Shown here: positions 42,904 to 55,338 of the stretch, piece by piece
Numbering within the stretch: the stretch's first letter is position 1
How the letters are laid out: every line of letters starts with the position of its first letter
Assembly (NCBI GenBank): GCA_029204045.2
Contig: JAQNDB010000252.1
Coordinates: forward strand, 1-64,000
Length of the DNA: 64,000 nt
DNA from: Tillandsia leiboldiana
Lineage: Eukaryota > Streptophyta > Magnoliopsida > Poales > Bromeliaceae
Direction of reading: 5' to 3'
The notes under the pieces: model-generated
The model's database searches: none
What the model was told of the DNA's origin: nothing
The model's input: only the letters and a program-made list of their open reading frames with translations
Made by a program: the position numbers and the translations under genes

Positions 42904-45846
42904 TGTCACGCCCCGGGGGTTTCATTAAGCGGAAGACGACCACTAAAAAGATTTGAATTTGCGTATATATTTTTTTTTGAAACCAACCTCCCCCAGTGCG
43001 TGCCCAGACCCGCCGCATATACAAATTCACTCTGCGAACGGGCAGAGTCTTCTTTGTATATGCACGGCGTCCTGACTACAACAACCATACAATCATCACT
43101 TTAACCACACTAGTTCAACAGCCGAATACATACAACCATTTTCCATAAGTATTAAAGAGGCCGGCTAATTTTGAATGGATAAATCCACAAGTTTTTTGAA
43201 ACGGTGCCCACATGGCACCCAGATTTTTCAAAACGGTTTTCGAAATCCATAAATCCACAGGGTTTTAAAATGGTGCCCACACGACACCCAGATTTTCAAA
43301 ACGGTTTTCGCAATCCATAAATTCACAGGGTTTTAAAAATGGTGCCCACACGACACCCACATTTTTAAAACAGTTTTCGAAATATTTTCTTTTTCTTTTC
43401 TTTTGTAGTTTGAAAGCGGCCAATCGGGAAAAGCAAAACAACCACCCACAAGGATAATAAAAGACATTCCAACATCCACATCGACCCCACAAGGGTATCG
43501 CAATCCACATAGTAAGCTACTAAGAAGTAATGAAATGCGCAATATACGGAGTAAATACAGTCTATGGCCTCGAAGGACCAAAAGTGCTCCTGCCACGGCC
43601 TCACCGTCGCCCTAGCTCTCACCCCCGAGAAACCTGTTACAGAGTGGGAAGTCAGTGACCAGAAAATAAAGCACGAAAGCAACTAGGGCTATAAATAAAG
43701 CAAACCGCAGTAAAACCAGAGCAACCGCCCTCCTCATCGTGCAATCGATAGTATCCCCTCTCCCTGCATAACCTGGACCGGGCACCTGCCCCGGCAAACC
43801 AGACCGAGCACCAACCTCGGAAAACCAGACCGAGCACCTACCTCGGTAAACCACGCCGAGCACCTACCTCGACGGGTCGCACCGCTCACACCTTGGCGCC
43901 TCAAAACCCCCCACCTACGGGGGCCCCCCACTACGTCACCTCGTGGGGTAACACGGGTCATCGACCACTTTTCCGGAAAAGCACACCCTTTGCGGTGGCC
44001 AAACCGCGGGTGCGCGTGCTGCAGCCTCGAGCATCGTAACCAAGTACCCAGAACAAAACCAACAATAATGAACCATAGAGATCGTCAAAGATTAGCACAG
44101 TTAGTTGAGCAATTGAAACATATTTACAGTTTTCAAATCCCGACCCTAAACCTCAGAATGAGTACCCACAACGTGATAATCATAACAGTAACGAAATTGC
44201 GCATAAAGGGGTTCTAAGGGTGTACCCACCTGAAACGCGAAGAAGAAAGTGTGCGAAAACTCCAGTTAAAACCCTCCCACCTTGCGTCTGAAAAACTACA
44301 GTAAGAATTAATGTTAAAAACATCGTCGCGGTCAAAAACACTCAAAAACGTGGCGAAACGGGCCAAAAACGGAGCTTCCGGACTCTCGGGCTGCAAATCG
44401 GTGCACGGGTCCAGGCGTGGACCGGGTGCACGACGCAAGATGGTAGCGGCGCAGACCAGGTGCACGCCGCAGCGGTAGACCGCTGCGGTATGGGCCGGGC
44501 CGCGCACGAGCTGAAGCGCGCGCCGGGTCCACATAGTTGGGCTGCGGGGGCGTGCACCGGGTGCACGCCGGACCGGTGGACCGAGCGGCCTGGCGCACGC
44601 ATTCGTGCGCCGTGTCCGCGCCCCCTGGGTTGGGAAGGCGTGCGCCGGGTGCACGCCGGGTACGGTGGACCGCGCGGCCTGGCGCACGCATCCGTGCGCC
44701 GGGTCCGCGCCCCTGGGCCCGGGAGCCGTGCGCCGTGTGCACGCCGGGTTCTGTGGACCGCGCGGTGGTGCGGCCATACCGGGATGAACAGTAATCCCCT
44801 TTTTTCGCCCCCCGCGGCTCCGGTTGCGACCCCGCGACCCCGGCGACTGCAGCGATGACCCCGTGAACACGGTAACGGCGGCGGCCTCCCGTTTAGTTCC
44901 AAACAGGCCTCGCACGTGACACGACAAGGGAGAAAACCTCACACCAAAAAACCAGAAAGATCCGAACCACTCACCTCGTTTTCGCTGGTAAGGGAGGAAG
45001 AAGGAGGATTGTCCCGTTCTCGTTCGCCGGATTCCACAGGACGTGCGATCGTCCTTCCTTCTCCCCGTCTCGTCGCCTCGGTTCCTCACGCCAACAGTTG
45101 AAAAGAGAGAAAAAAGAGAATTGGGGTTCCCCCCCCCCCCCCCCCCCCCCCCGCACGCACCTAGAAAAGACTTAACGCACAAATGAAAAAAGGGAAAAAC
45201 CTAAATCCCCAAAACACACTAAAATCAGTCGGGATGCAACGAGGGGTCCAGATTACCTCGAAAAACGTGCCGATCGCCTGCACAGATTTCGATGCGCCCA
45301 AACCGCTAACGAAAATTCAAAAAAATAATTCTGGGAGATCCCGGGGTCGAAAATCGAATCCGATCGCGCAACCGTTCACCGTTTGGCGAGCTCTACCACC
45401 TAAAAATACCCGCAACCCCCGACGATCTGCCCAGAAATTCTTGAATTTCAACACCCCCTAACAACTGAAAAGATTCAATTAGGACCTAAAATGGAAAACC
45501 GGAAGGTCGAGGTACTACAAAATAAATAAAATAACCCAATGACATAAAAAGATGAAAAGTGCGATCGTAGAAGGATCCCGTCCGATCACCTCGAAAAGCG
45601 TGCCGGCCACTTAGCACGGATTCCGATGCACCACAAAAAGGCAAACGTTTTGACCCCCATTCCGGGAGATCCGTAAATCGGAATCCGAATCTGTTCGCTT
45701 TGCCGTCCTCCATTTTCTGAGCTTAATTGCAGAAAAATACTCGCGGTCCAGGCCAGTCCATTGCAGAAAACACAGTGAAAAGTTTCCCTAACAATCCCGT
45801 CATAAAAAGAAGGTATACAAAGGCATTGGAACGCCAGGACCCTACA
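42904..45846 (-). repeat. Element D 3' LTR
   Basis: 2943 bp, starting TGTCACGCCCCGGGGG and ending GGACCCTACA. It contains the R/U5 stem (43012-43068), palindrome CTTTTCCGGAAAAG (43968-43981), CCGAG/CTCGG hairpins (43780-43870), a GC-rich minisatellite (44420-44770) and a run of 24 C (45129-45152). Confidence 0.92.
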
Positions 45847-45859
45847 TCACTCACCACTT
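45847..45859 (-). other. Element D polypurine tract
   Basis: The minus strand reads AAGTGGTGAGTGA, followed by the LTR start TGTAGGGTCC; the hairpin AGTTTCGAGGACGAAACT lies just upstream (45867-45884). Confidence 0.85.
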
Positions 45860-45882
45860 AAAAGAAGTTTCGTCCTCGAAAC

Positions 45883-46944
45883 TTAACCCTGGTCCGCAAT
45901 GAATAAAACTGGGTAGCACTGCCTCATCTTTGACTCCAGTTCCCAAGTCGCTTCACGTTCTTCCTGGTTGCTCCATAGCACCTTCACATAGGGGATCGTC
46001 CGGTTGCGCAAACTCTTTTTTTTTTTTTTTTGTCCTCTCGTGCTAAGACCCGCACCGGTGTTCCGTCGAAGCTCAGGTCCTCTCTAAGCTCGAAAGCAGT
46101 GACCATCCATCACCCAAATCGAGTACGCAGGTTCGGAACACATATTCGAAAATCCGGTTCACTCGCTCGAACTGTCCGTCGGTCTCGGGGTGAAACGCCG
46201 TGCTGAAGTGTGGTTTATTTTCTAGAGCTCGTTGTAAACTTTGCCAAAGGTTCGACACCAGCCGAGTGTCTCTAGTCCACGTCGTACGGATGGGTGGGAA
46301 AGGAGTCGACTTCGTCAGTCGATCCACTGTGACTCAAACTGCATCGTGCCCTTGATGCGATGCAGAAAACCCGTGACGAATTCCATGCTGATTCGCTCCC
46401 ATTTCTACTCTGGTACAGGTAGAGATTGTAGTTTTCCCCGCTGGGCGCTGATGTTCGAACTTTACTCGTTAACCATCTAAACAGCGAGCGGTGAACTGTG
46501 TTACATCCCCCATTGGTTTAGTCCACAAAAAAAAGAAAAAAATCTGCTTGAGGTCCTTGTACATCTTCGTGTCACCTGGATGCGCCGCATAGGGAGCGCA
46601 GTGCGCCTCTGACAGTATCTATTTCTTCAACTCTGGCAGCTCGGGCACGCAATTCCGCCCTCGAAACGTATAGCATCGTTCGCACTCGCCGAAAAGTCGC
46701 TCGCGTGGTCCGGGGGGTCTTGTCTCGAATAAGCTGTATCTGTGCGCCTGTTTTATGACCTTCTAGGGTTTCTCTAATAGGGTTGGCTTGACCATCAAGG
46801 ACAAAAGTCGCGCGACAGTTTCGGTCCTACTGAGTACTCGCGCTCATCGGTTTCCCCCTCGATTTGACCCTTCCTGCTCAAAACATCCGCTACTACACTT
46901 GCTTTTCCCGGGGTGATACTGAATGGACAAGCCGAGTCCTTTAG
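45883..46944 (-). pseudogene. pol: Element D pol end: integrase and chromodomain pieces
   Basis: The chromodomain end (VKVLWSNQEEREATWELE region) stops at 45883-45885. The integrase frame at 46327-46073 reads DRLTKSTPFPPIRTTWTRDTRLVSNLWQSL (split here for description into DRLTKS and RDTRLVSNLWQSL) and ends GDGWSLLSSLERT, with the same two deletion junctions as C and E. The upstream part to 46944 matches C's 41630-41960. A T-run near 46020 breaks the linker. Inactive. Confidence 0.83.
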
Positions 46945-48192
46945 TGTCGGGTTATATTAATAATGATCTAAATAGGGGAAAAAACACCTAGAGGGGGGTG
47001 AATAGGTGTAAACAATAAACACTCACAAATCGTTGCGTAATAAAACCCAATGCGGAAATGAAAATATAATACGCAAGATTTTTACGTGGAAAACTCCAAC
47101 ACCGGAGTAAAAAACCACGGGACCGATAACACGGCGAAATCCACTAGAATTATAACACGTACAAAGGTGATATACCGTACTCACAGACGACTCGACCTTT
47201 TTCCATACGCTCCTAGTAGATCTTCTCCGCTCGCTCCGCAACGCTGCTCGAATCCACGATTAGCGTCCAACGCCGAATCCGCGACGTCTGACTGAATCCA
47301 CGGTTTTCACCCAGTAGCACGTCTCGAATCCACGAACGTACTTCGCTTCGAATCCACGAAAGCGGTTGCACCTTGAATCCACAAGGCCACGCGAGTCCAC
47401 GCGCCGATTTGGGAAATGGTTGTTTTTTGGGTGGTGATGATCCGCCGAATACTTAGATTAGAAATAGATCGGAAATACCATCTAAGTATTCATTGATTTG
47501 ATTCTACTCAAAATATGAGTATGAAAACCTAGAATCAAATCAATCAATATAGATGAAGAAACATAAGATTAAATCTATTGATTTCCTTTCTTCTCTATAT
47601 GTGGATTTATATGGCCGTCTTTTGATTTTTTAGGATTATTCGGCTTTCTTGAAAATAAATCAAAAGGTCTATTTATAGGTTAGAAACTGTTGGAAGAGGA
47701 TAAGAATTAAAAACTAACCTTTTCTGGAATTTTACATGACGACGATCCGGATCGGATTTACGGCGATCCGGATTGTCGTCACGAAACAGACAATTCCCAG
47801 AAAACAAAGGTTCGGGATCCGGATTGAAATGCCCGATCCGGATCGTTCATATATTTCAGCAAAAACCAATGTTCGGGATCCGGATAAGAAATGGCTAGGA
47901 TCCGGATTGGATTTGCGTATGAACTAACACCCTTCGGGATCCGGATTGAAATGTATGATCCGGATCCTGAACATGTCCCATGTCCAGTTTTTGATTTTTA
48001 TGCAATTAAAAATTCATCCAAGTGTTTCTACACTATAAGAAGTATTCGGATCACCAAAATTAATTAGTTAAACATACCTGATCCTTTTGAATTCTTCTTT
48101 CTTGAGATTGAGATATATAATCCAAACTTCTTAACCTTCAATCTTCAAGACTCGATACATTCACGAAATGCGCCAAAACAAAATCCTTAACA
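46945..48192 (-). repeat. Copia-2 3' LTR
   Basis: 1248 bp, TGTCGGGTTATAT...CCTTAACA, clearly related to copia-1's LTR. It keeps the UGGAUU-loop hairpins (47249-47408; two units merged by a deletion, stems with wobble or compensated changes), the TATA box (about 47665) and five GATCCGGATC pairs (47744-47967). Confidence 0.92.
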
Positions 48193-48209
48193 ATCTCCCC
48201 CTTTGGCGG
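48193..48209 (-). other. Copia-2 polypurine tract
   Basis: The minus strand reads CCGCCAAAGGGGGAGAT, identical to copia-1's. Confidence 0.88.
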
Positions 48210-48877
48210 TTTCGTGACAAAACACAAATCCACTTAAGAAAATTCAAAAAGATATTTTTGTTGCTATCACCATACAACAAAAATTTACAATGGAGATCCA
48301 AAATTAAATACATGAGATAAACTCCTAAAACAGACTCTAGACTTAGACATCTGTACTCTCTACAAAAAGGAATCATTTTTGACAAAAGAGATCATTAGAT
48401 ACCTCAAGAATATTTATCATCCAAAACCTAACAGAGATAGAGTTTATACTCACCATGACATTCACGAATTCAGATATATAATAAGATCACAAACAACCAT
48501 CGACATATCTTCTAAGCAGTAAAATTCAAAATGTCATAACTTTGTTAGTAATCAAACAACTTGTTAGTAATATTACATGCCCAAATAGTTAGTCGAATAG
48601 TTAGTCGAGACATGCATGCAATCACAATACAAAACCAAAAGTTGTGATACTTACCTTTCAAGGTTCAAAGTTTAACGTTGTTCAAGGTTTAACTTCTTCT
48701 CACAAACCATTGTTCGTTCTTTTCACAAACCAACCATTGTTTATCTCTCTCTCCCCCTTTTTGTCAGAAAAGTTAGCCAATAATTACAATAGAAGGAAGA
48801 GTTAAAAAGTTTCAAAAGTTAGAGAGCTTAAGAGGGAATAACATAAAACCTGCAAAAGAGAAGATTAGAATAAAACA
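48210..48877 (-). other. Copia-2 3' untranslated region
   Basis: AT-rich and non-coding. It contains a GTTAGTCGA motif repeated at 48588-48612, also present in copia-1 (1740-1762), and a second polypurine-like tract at 48741-48765. Confidence 0.65.
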
Positions 48878-49023
48878 TTATGCAGAATCATCAGAACTGA
48901 TGCATCCTAGCTTCTGAAATATTTTCTTGATGCGCTTGTTCATTGAAGCTTGCTCTTTCTTAACCTCTCTAAGATCCTCTTTCATCTCAGTGAACTCGTT
49001 AGAGATGCGTTCTTGCTCGTTGG
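48878..49023 (-). pseudogene. Copia-2 envelope-like ORF, C-terminal coiled coil
   Basis: About 48 residues in one open frame up to the F insertion, ending at a stop at 48878. The charged heptad stretch (EMKEDLREVKKEQASMNKRI) is the counterpart of the coiled coil at 2178-2366 in copia-1. The rest of the ORF is at 58663-59590 on the other side of F. Sequence to the right of 49023 in the same frame belongs to the F LTR and is not part of this protein. Confidence 0.7.
49019..49023. repeat. Target-site duplication of element F, left copy (GTTGG)
   Basis: GTTGG is repeated at 58663-58667 after the other F LTR. Confidence 0.93.
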
Positions 49024-52000
49024 TGTCACGCCCCGGGGTTTGTTTTAGCGGAAACGATTCATAAAAGTCGAATGTTTGACGTGTAAAATTTTTTTTTTTT
49101 TGTTTAAAAGAGAACCCCTCTTCCCCGGCACGTGCCCAGACCCGCCACACATATAGGATCACTCTGCAACGGACGGAGTCTCCCCTGTATGTGCACGGCG
49201 TAGCGTTCAGTTCATGCTCCAACATACTCAGCCAATCAATCACAACAATTAACCAGCATTCTAAACTAATAACAGAAGAACCTATGGCCGGTAAATTTGG
49301 AAAGGATAAATCCACAGTTTTGGAGGAGCGCCTACCCGGCGCTTACGTTTTGAAAGCTAGTTCCGAAATTAGCATAAATCCACAGGGTTTTGAAAGCGGT
49401 GTCCACCCGACACCAAGTTTTGAAATTCCTTTCGCAATCCATAAATCCACAGGGTTTTGAAACCGGTGCCCACACGACACTTAGATTTTAAAAACAGTTT
49501 TCGCAATCTTTTCTTTGGCTTCTGCCTTTTTGATTTTTAAAATGGCCGATAGAGATAAAAGGGAAAAAATATTCCACCAGGGGCGCTAAATGTAGCCCGT
49601 ACCGACATCCACGCCGACCCCACGAGGGTATCGCGAACCACTCACATAACTACAAAGTAGTGAAAAGCGAGAATAAAAGAATAAACACAGTCCAGGGTCC
49701 CCAGCGACCCAGCTGCTCCTGTCCCGTCCTCACCACCGCCTACCTCTCTCCCCGTCTGGACCCTGTCACGAAGTGGGATGTCAGTGACGCAGAAACAGTA
49801 AAGCATGAGAATATAGTAAAACAAACCGTGAAAACAACTGGAGCAACCACCCTCCCAAGGAGGAAAGGCAACCTGTACCCCTGCATCCTGTAATACCCGG
49901 CCGCGTCGGTCCATTACCGACGGCCCCTTACCGTACCTGCAACACCGCGACCGCGCCGGACAACTAAACCGGCGGGTCGCTCCGCTCGCACCTAGGCGCC
50001 TCAACCCCACAACTAATAAGGGGCCCCCACTACGACACCTCGTGGGTATACACGGGTTCTACGACCTCTTTTCCGGAAAAGCGCACCCTCTGCGGTGGCC
50101 AAACCGCGGGTGCGCGTGTGGCAACCTCGAGCCCAGTAACCGTAACCACCATCATGTCAGTATCACAATAAGAATAATAAGAGTAATGAGGTAAATGAGG
50201 TAAAGTGCATAATCGTAAACAAGGTAATACTGCGCGCACTCGAAGGTGGCCCGCTGACATATAAGGGTTGAAAAAGAAGAACACCGTCGGCAATCGACGC
50301 TAGTCATTATAGCGAACCCACTAACATGCATAAGCTATCACCCGTCATTATGTAACCCCAGTACACTTAGAATAGACCCCGTCCAATAGGATAGAATTTA
50401 GAGGCTAGGAATAAAGTAAAAACAACCCACCTGAATGAAGGCCGATCCCGAACTCCCGCTAGCCTGCCGGGAGGCTGGTGCCGAACTGCTGGGCCCTGAA
50501 CGGAGACTGTAGTCAGAACTAGACTCACATATACCCGTCCCGACGACACGACAGTAACAGAGTGTTTAGACGGGGCACTAATGCCGATTTACCGAACAAA
50601 AATCCAATTCCCGATCTACGAGGGTCTACGGAACTCTAACAAGGTGCCTAGTAGGTGTGCAAACACTGTCTAAAGACAGCCAGCGGTTACAATTAACACA
50701 TTGGTCCATAATATACTTGAATTTGCATAAAACCTTAAATTGACGGCTTGTTTCGACTCGTTCTTGAAATCCGGGAATCCAAAAGCTGCGCCGTAAATTT
50801 CAGCGCGTCTGTTACGACAAGACCAAGGCCGTGCTCACAAGTTTGGACTGACGCGGATCCCGAGGGCAAGGTTGGCCCAACAATTGCTAAGTCCAAAAAG
50901 CAGCTATGCCACAACTTAACCTATACATGATCAACTCAGAGCCTAATTGGAGCATGGTGCTAAATGATGACCGAGAAGGGTGGTGCTCACCTGCGGCTTG
51001 CCGGAGATCGGCCGGAGGGGTTGGCCGGAGATGCTCTCGAGTGCAATCTCGGGTGCAACTGTGCAGATCAAAATCCCGACGTTAGTAAACCCATGCAAAG
51101 CCACCAGTGACCTTAGAATGTGTGAATGGGCTTACCTGCACCTTTGGCCGGCGTCTGGAAGAGACGACGACGTGCGGCGGCGGAGCTCGGCCGAGGTCAA
51201 TGGCCTCTAATGGCGGATTCCGGCCAAGCTTCTCCGAGCCGGTGCAACTTGGACCAAAAGCCGTGTCTCAACACTACGGAGCTCGGTGCAGTGGTGGCCG
51301 GCGTCCGAAGGCGGCGGCGGCGCCTGACGGCGGCGATCGGCCAAAGTGCCAAAAACCCGGTTTCTAGGGTTGGCTCGCGCGGCCCCGATCTTGATCCGAT
51401 CGCCCTCCAACCTCGTGGGGATGTTGCAGTCGTTGAAAGGGAAAGATGCAACGGGGTTGATCTCGACCTTGTCGGCCGGATGAAGCCCGCGTCCGCGATC
51501 GGTCAAGAAAACGATAATCCGGCGATGATGGTCCCCCGCCGGAGATCGGGACGACGGCGCCGGCTGGGCCTGCACCCGAGAGGTCCTCTCGGTGTCAGCA
51601 ATCCCTTGGTAGAGTCTAGGTGCAAGAATAACAAGAAGAACCTAAGAGCTTACCTCGCCGGAAAACCAAGAAGAAGGAGGGAACGGCCGCGGCGGCGCGC
51701 GGCGGCGGCTGGGTCCGAGGTCACCTTGGCTCGGATGCGGCTTCACGAGGGACCTCACCAGACCGGGTTTTGACCCTCCAAGACCTCCCTGGACACCCTC
51801 TCTCCGAGTCACCCGAATCAAGAGGTGTCTTGATCTTCTTCTTCTCCGGCGACGTGGAGGCGGCGCCGGCGCTAGCTTCGGTTGCGCGGAGCACGCAGAG
51901 AGGGGAGGAGGTTGCTGGAGGTGCGGCTGGGGCTCGGGGGAATCTAGGGTTTCAAGAACCCTAGCCGTATGTGCATGTATATATATATGTATATACTAGG

Positions 52001-52829
52001 TCACCTTTGCACAATTGCAATAACACCCCTCCCCACTTGGTATTTGCAGTACAGTCCTTCACCGTACTTAAGTCTCACACTCAAGTCCCTCCTCATGCAG
52101 TGGCACGCTTTACGAGGCAGGTTTCATAGGGTATGAGGTGCAAAAGTCGCATTTTTCGCTGTATTTTATGCTTTTCGAGGCGATCCGGTCGTCGAAACGG
52201 AAAAAATGGACTGCGCCATGGCGTCCGGCTCGACGAGACCTATCAGGTAGCGATTTCAATTTTTCGAAGAACTGCCCGGATAAAATCTCGGTCCATAATA
52301 ACTGTGTCAACATGCAGTTTTCGCGCTCTTCGAGATTCCAGAGTCGTCAAACAGAATTTTCGACTGCGCTATTGCGTTCAGAACATCGGAGCCGTTCAAA
52401 TCGACTACCTGAAATGCTATGTTCGGATTCCGAACAGTGAGTTAGTCAACGTTGTATTCGTCAGGTCCCGAAAATCAGGGTTACTGTTCATATACAGTAA
52501 TTCACTTAAGTGACCTCTGCGCAGACCACTGTTATATTGGTCGCGGTAATTTTGCCCGCTTCTTCGCTGACTTTTGGAAGATCCGACCGTCAGATCGAAA
52601 AGTGCTGAATATAAATCTCGCTCAGTTCGACGAGACGATCGCAACGGTCAACTCGGATTTCCAAGATCATGTCCGGATTGGAAAGTAGCCTTTTTGTCTC
52701 GTAAAACGTGCAACTCGCACACTGGCGATTGACTAGATAAATCAACATAGGTCTTTTGAATTCAATATAAACCCGGTCAAAATTCACTTTTAGACTATTT
52801 GTTAAAATAAAATATTTAGAGTTTTTACA
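49024..52829 (-). repeat. Element F 3' LTR (full length)
   Basis: It starts TGTCACGCCCCGGGG and ends GTTTTTACA. It has the R/U5 stem (49144-49199), palindrome CTTTTCCGGAAAAG (50068-50081), a conserved GGTGGCCAAACCGC block (50094-50107), a GCC/CGG-rich zone (51000-51760) and a TATATATATA stretch (51976-51990). Frames in the GC-rich zone look fortuitous. Confidence 0.95.
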
Positions 52830-52842
52830 TCACTTACAACTT
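52830..52842 (-). other. Element F polypurine tract region
   Basis: The minus strand reads AAGTTGTAAGTGA before the LTR start TGTAAAAAC, a weak tract compared with relatives. The hairpin AGTTTCGGGGACGAAACT lies upstream (52850-52867), and a second degenerate copy of this region follows. Confidence 0.65.
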
Positions 52843-52867
52843 AAAAGAAGTTTCGTCCCCGAAACTT

Positions 52868-53995
52868 ACAACTTAAAAGTTTCATTCCCGGGGCTTACAG
52901 CCAGAAGTCATACTCTATGAAAATGCTCGGAAAGTTTAATCGAGGGCAACAAGTCAGTCGCAAGGTATCTACAACTCTAAGGCTACTAATTTAGGCCCAA
53001 TCTGGTACTCCTCATTATAGGGCAGAGTATTTCCTCAGTTCTTTCGACCGTCCGTTGCCTGTAGCCAACGTGCTCACCAAAAGAACAGCGGAATACTAAA
53101 GGTTTGTCGCCAACAGCAAGTTGGGGACGCAACTCCTACCAGAAGGTACATCACCTACTTCCCAACACAATCTCAGTGCCAAAACATAACCTTTATCGAG
53201 GATTACTACCGCCTCGTGGTCACAAACATCGCCATGATTAACACTTAGGCGAGTCCACGTCGACCCACAAAACCTGTGCAAAAGGTGGGGTCAAATGCAT
53301 CCGTCCCAAAACAGGGTTACCATCGGGCCCATAGGCCAACGAATTAAGACACGGGGACATTGAGGGGTCAGCAACTTGTTCAACCTCTAAGCAATCTGTG
53401 GGGCTAGTGCATCCATAGCAGTCGTCTACTGCTGTGCCATCAGCTGGACGATTACGAAGAGAAACAGTGATTTAACCCTTAACTACCGTAACTGATCCGA
53501 GCACTCTGGATCCATTGAAACATCAAGCCCACAGCCGAAACCCTGGCCGCGGCTAACCCTGCACTAACAATAATCCCAAAAAGAAAGGGAGTGCGAACGA
53601 CTAAAAACCGAAACAACGAGACTCAACTGTGGGAAACACACTCGGGGCTCCAACCCATCATGCCAGTACCCTGCGCTCTCTCGTGAACGCAAGTCACCCT
53701 AGGGCTCGCTCCTAACCAAATACCCAGGTATCGGACCGGGAAGGCAGAATTTCGTGCATCGGAGACTGTGCAATTCACGTACCGGTGTGCGAATCGCTAA
53801 GGTTAGATCTGCTTCCTCGCCCGTAAGCACACTAGACCGGAACAGTCGACGAAACGAAAAGTAGAGCTAAAGGCAGGAGGGCTCGCAGGGGTCTGGTAGG
53901 GTCGGGTTGCTCCGGCCCAAACGGTGCTTCTATGTAGACAAGGGAAGGGAGGGCAAAAAGGAAAAAAATAGAAAATAAGCTGAAGTAAGTACCTG
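52868..53995 (-). other. Element F interior downstream of gag, non-coding
   Basis: 1.1 kb with no domain where pol would be expected. No protease, RT or integrase motif in any frame. Confidence 0.7.
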
Positions 53996-55003
53996 TCATT
54001 CCCTATTTCGGGACGACGCGTCGTCTGCCGGGGCGGCCGGGGGAGTCCGCCCACAATCCTTGGGCCAGCGTCGCACTGCGTGTTGGGGTAGGGGTTTGCT
54101 GTCTAAAGAGTCCGCGCATCGTTGGTCGTCGGGCGAGTTCTTTGTCTGCACGGGGGCCGCCGCGCTCTCTGTTCCTCTTGGCGGTGGTGGCACGGCGGCG
54201 GAGGCGGGGGTGGGCCCTAGAGGGCAGGAGAGGTGATTGTGATCTGGCAAGCCGCACCGGTTACAATAGTGGTACCTCCAAGTGCATTCCGTCACTGGGT
54301 GCGCGCCCTTGCAGATGACGCAGGATTCCGGTTGCACGTGCGCGCTCCCCTTAAGCCCTCGTTCGACCTTCGGTGCTTGCGTCGGGCGTGGATTAGGTCG
54401 GCTCTCTGGATCGGTGCCCCCTTGAGGGGTGGAGGCGGCGGTTCCCTTGGGCTCGACATGTCGCGGCGCCGGGGGTCTTCTGACAGACGGCTTCAGAGGG
54501 CACTCATAACGCGTGTGGCCCGGCTTGCCACATCGGAAACAGTGCCCGTCCCGCCACGGGCAGCTCGTTATGAGGTGTGCATTGCCGCATATGACGCACG
54601 GTTTCGGCGGCTTAGGTCTCTCCTCCGTCGTCTGCCCGAGGTTCTGCCCGGCTCTCGGGCGTTTGCTCGCCCGGCCCCTCCGATGGGGGTCCCCGGCCGA
54701 CTCGGGGCGAGAGTATTCCTGCCGGGCGCGCTCTACGTTGGTGTGCACGGTCAGGTTAGCAGCCTCCTGGACGGCGGGAGGGCCCGTCGGCGGCATCCCG
54801 GGAGGGGCAACGCCTCTGCTGCCGCCCCGGAATCGGTCGACGCCCTCGAGTTCCTGTGTCAGCATGCTCAGGCGCTCCGCGAGAGTCAGCAGCTGCCCAG
54901 CCACGTCGCGCAGCTGGTTGCGGAGCAGGCGGTTGGCTTCGTCGGCGATGTCCATTTCCGTCGTCGGTTGCTGGCTGAGTCGGCCCTCGATCTGAATGCA
55001 CAC
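53996..55003 (-). CDS. gag: Gag-like protein with four zinc knuckles and no capsid domain
   Basis: An intact 335-residue frame starting at 55003, about 315 nt after the primer site. Residues about 20-60 form an amphipathic heptad region (NRLLRNQLRDVAGQLLTLAE). Then comes a proline/arginine-rich stretch and two similar modules, each a short knuckle CX2CX3HX4C (CVICGNAHLITSC; CVICKGAHPVTEC) followed by a canonical CX2CX4HX4C (CFRCGKPGHTRYEC; CNRCGLPDHNHLSC). The C-terminus is proline- and alanine-rich. The capsid-type retrotransposon Gag domain expected before the knuckles is absent. A likely role is binding element RNA in particles built by another element. The ATG choice follows frame openness; an internal Met (residue 17) is possible. 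Confidence 0.82.
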   Translation of the reverse strand: MCIQIEGRLSQQPTTEMDIADEANRLLRNQLRDVAGQLLTLAERLSMLTQELEGVDRFRGGSRGVAPPGMPPTGPPAVQEAANLTVHTNVERARQEYSRPESAGDPHRRGRASKRPRAGQNLGQTTEERPKPPKPCVICGNAHLITSCPWRDGHCFRCGKPGHTRYECPLKPSVRRPPAPRHVEPKGTAASTPQGGTDPESRPNPRPTQAPKVERGLKGSAHVQPESCVICKGAHPVTECTWRYHYCNRCGLPDHNHLSCPLGPTPASAAVPPPPRGTESAAAPVQTKNSPDDQRCADSLDSKPLPQHAVRRWPKDCGRTPPAAPADDASSRNRE

Positions 55004-55319
55004 AAAGAAGGTCGGCTTTAGTCTTTGCTAATCATCAACGGTACATCGCACCACTTAGCGGGGGAAAGGACTCGGACTCTGACTCTGCGTCCCCGGCCGA
55101 TGATCTAGTACGGGCCATGTCTGTCACACATCACAAGAGTCAACTTTAGACTACCCTACTAACAACAACCATAAAGTGAGAGAAAAGACTCAACATTTCC
55201 CCCCCCCCCCCCTCGGTCACTCACGTTCTACAGTCCTATGCCCTACCCATTTCATTCGTATGTAGGCATGTGAGGGTTGTCCACGGATGTCGGCACTAAC
55301 TGTTGTGATTGAAAGAACT
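55004..55319 (-). other. Element F leader
   Basis: Untranslated leader between primer site and gag, with a C-run of 14 (55200-55213). No clear dimer-type hairpin like that of A and B was seen. Confidence 0.6.
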
Positions 55320-55330
55320 CTCTGATACCA
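55320..55330 (-). other. Element F primer binding site
   Basis: The minus strand reads TGGTATCAGAG, initiator tRNA-Met type, 8 nt from the LTR edge at 55339. Confidence 0.92.
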
Positions 55331-55338
55331 TTAAAATC

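Larger units (their letters stand above)
42904..46944 (-). mobile_element. Element D: inverted relative of C, truncated by copia-2
   Basis: 3' LTR 42904-45846, then polypurine tract and the last 1.1 kb of the interior, until copia-2 interrupts at 46945. It is of the same family as C and E but opposite to C in orientation. Confidence 0.88.
46945..49023 (-). mobile_element. Copia-2: second Sirevirus-type element (3' end)
   Basis: 3' LTR 46945-48192, polypurine tract 48193-48209, second tract near 48741-48765, and the envelope-like tail to 49023, where element F interrupts. It continues at 58663-59590, where E interrupts. The gag-pol part lies beyond the window. The left duplication candidate is TTTAG (46940-46944). 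Confidence 0.9.

Noticed and set aside
51126..51773. 215-codon frame in the F LTR
   Set aside because: GC-rich LTR sequence with competing frames on the other strand and no known domain; identical in the second LTR only because the LTRs are young.
54233..55021. 262-codon plus-strand frame opposite the F gag
   Set aside because: Shadow of the gag gene; only the minus strand shows zinc knuckles.
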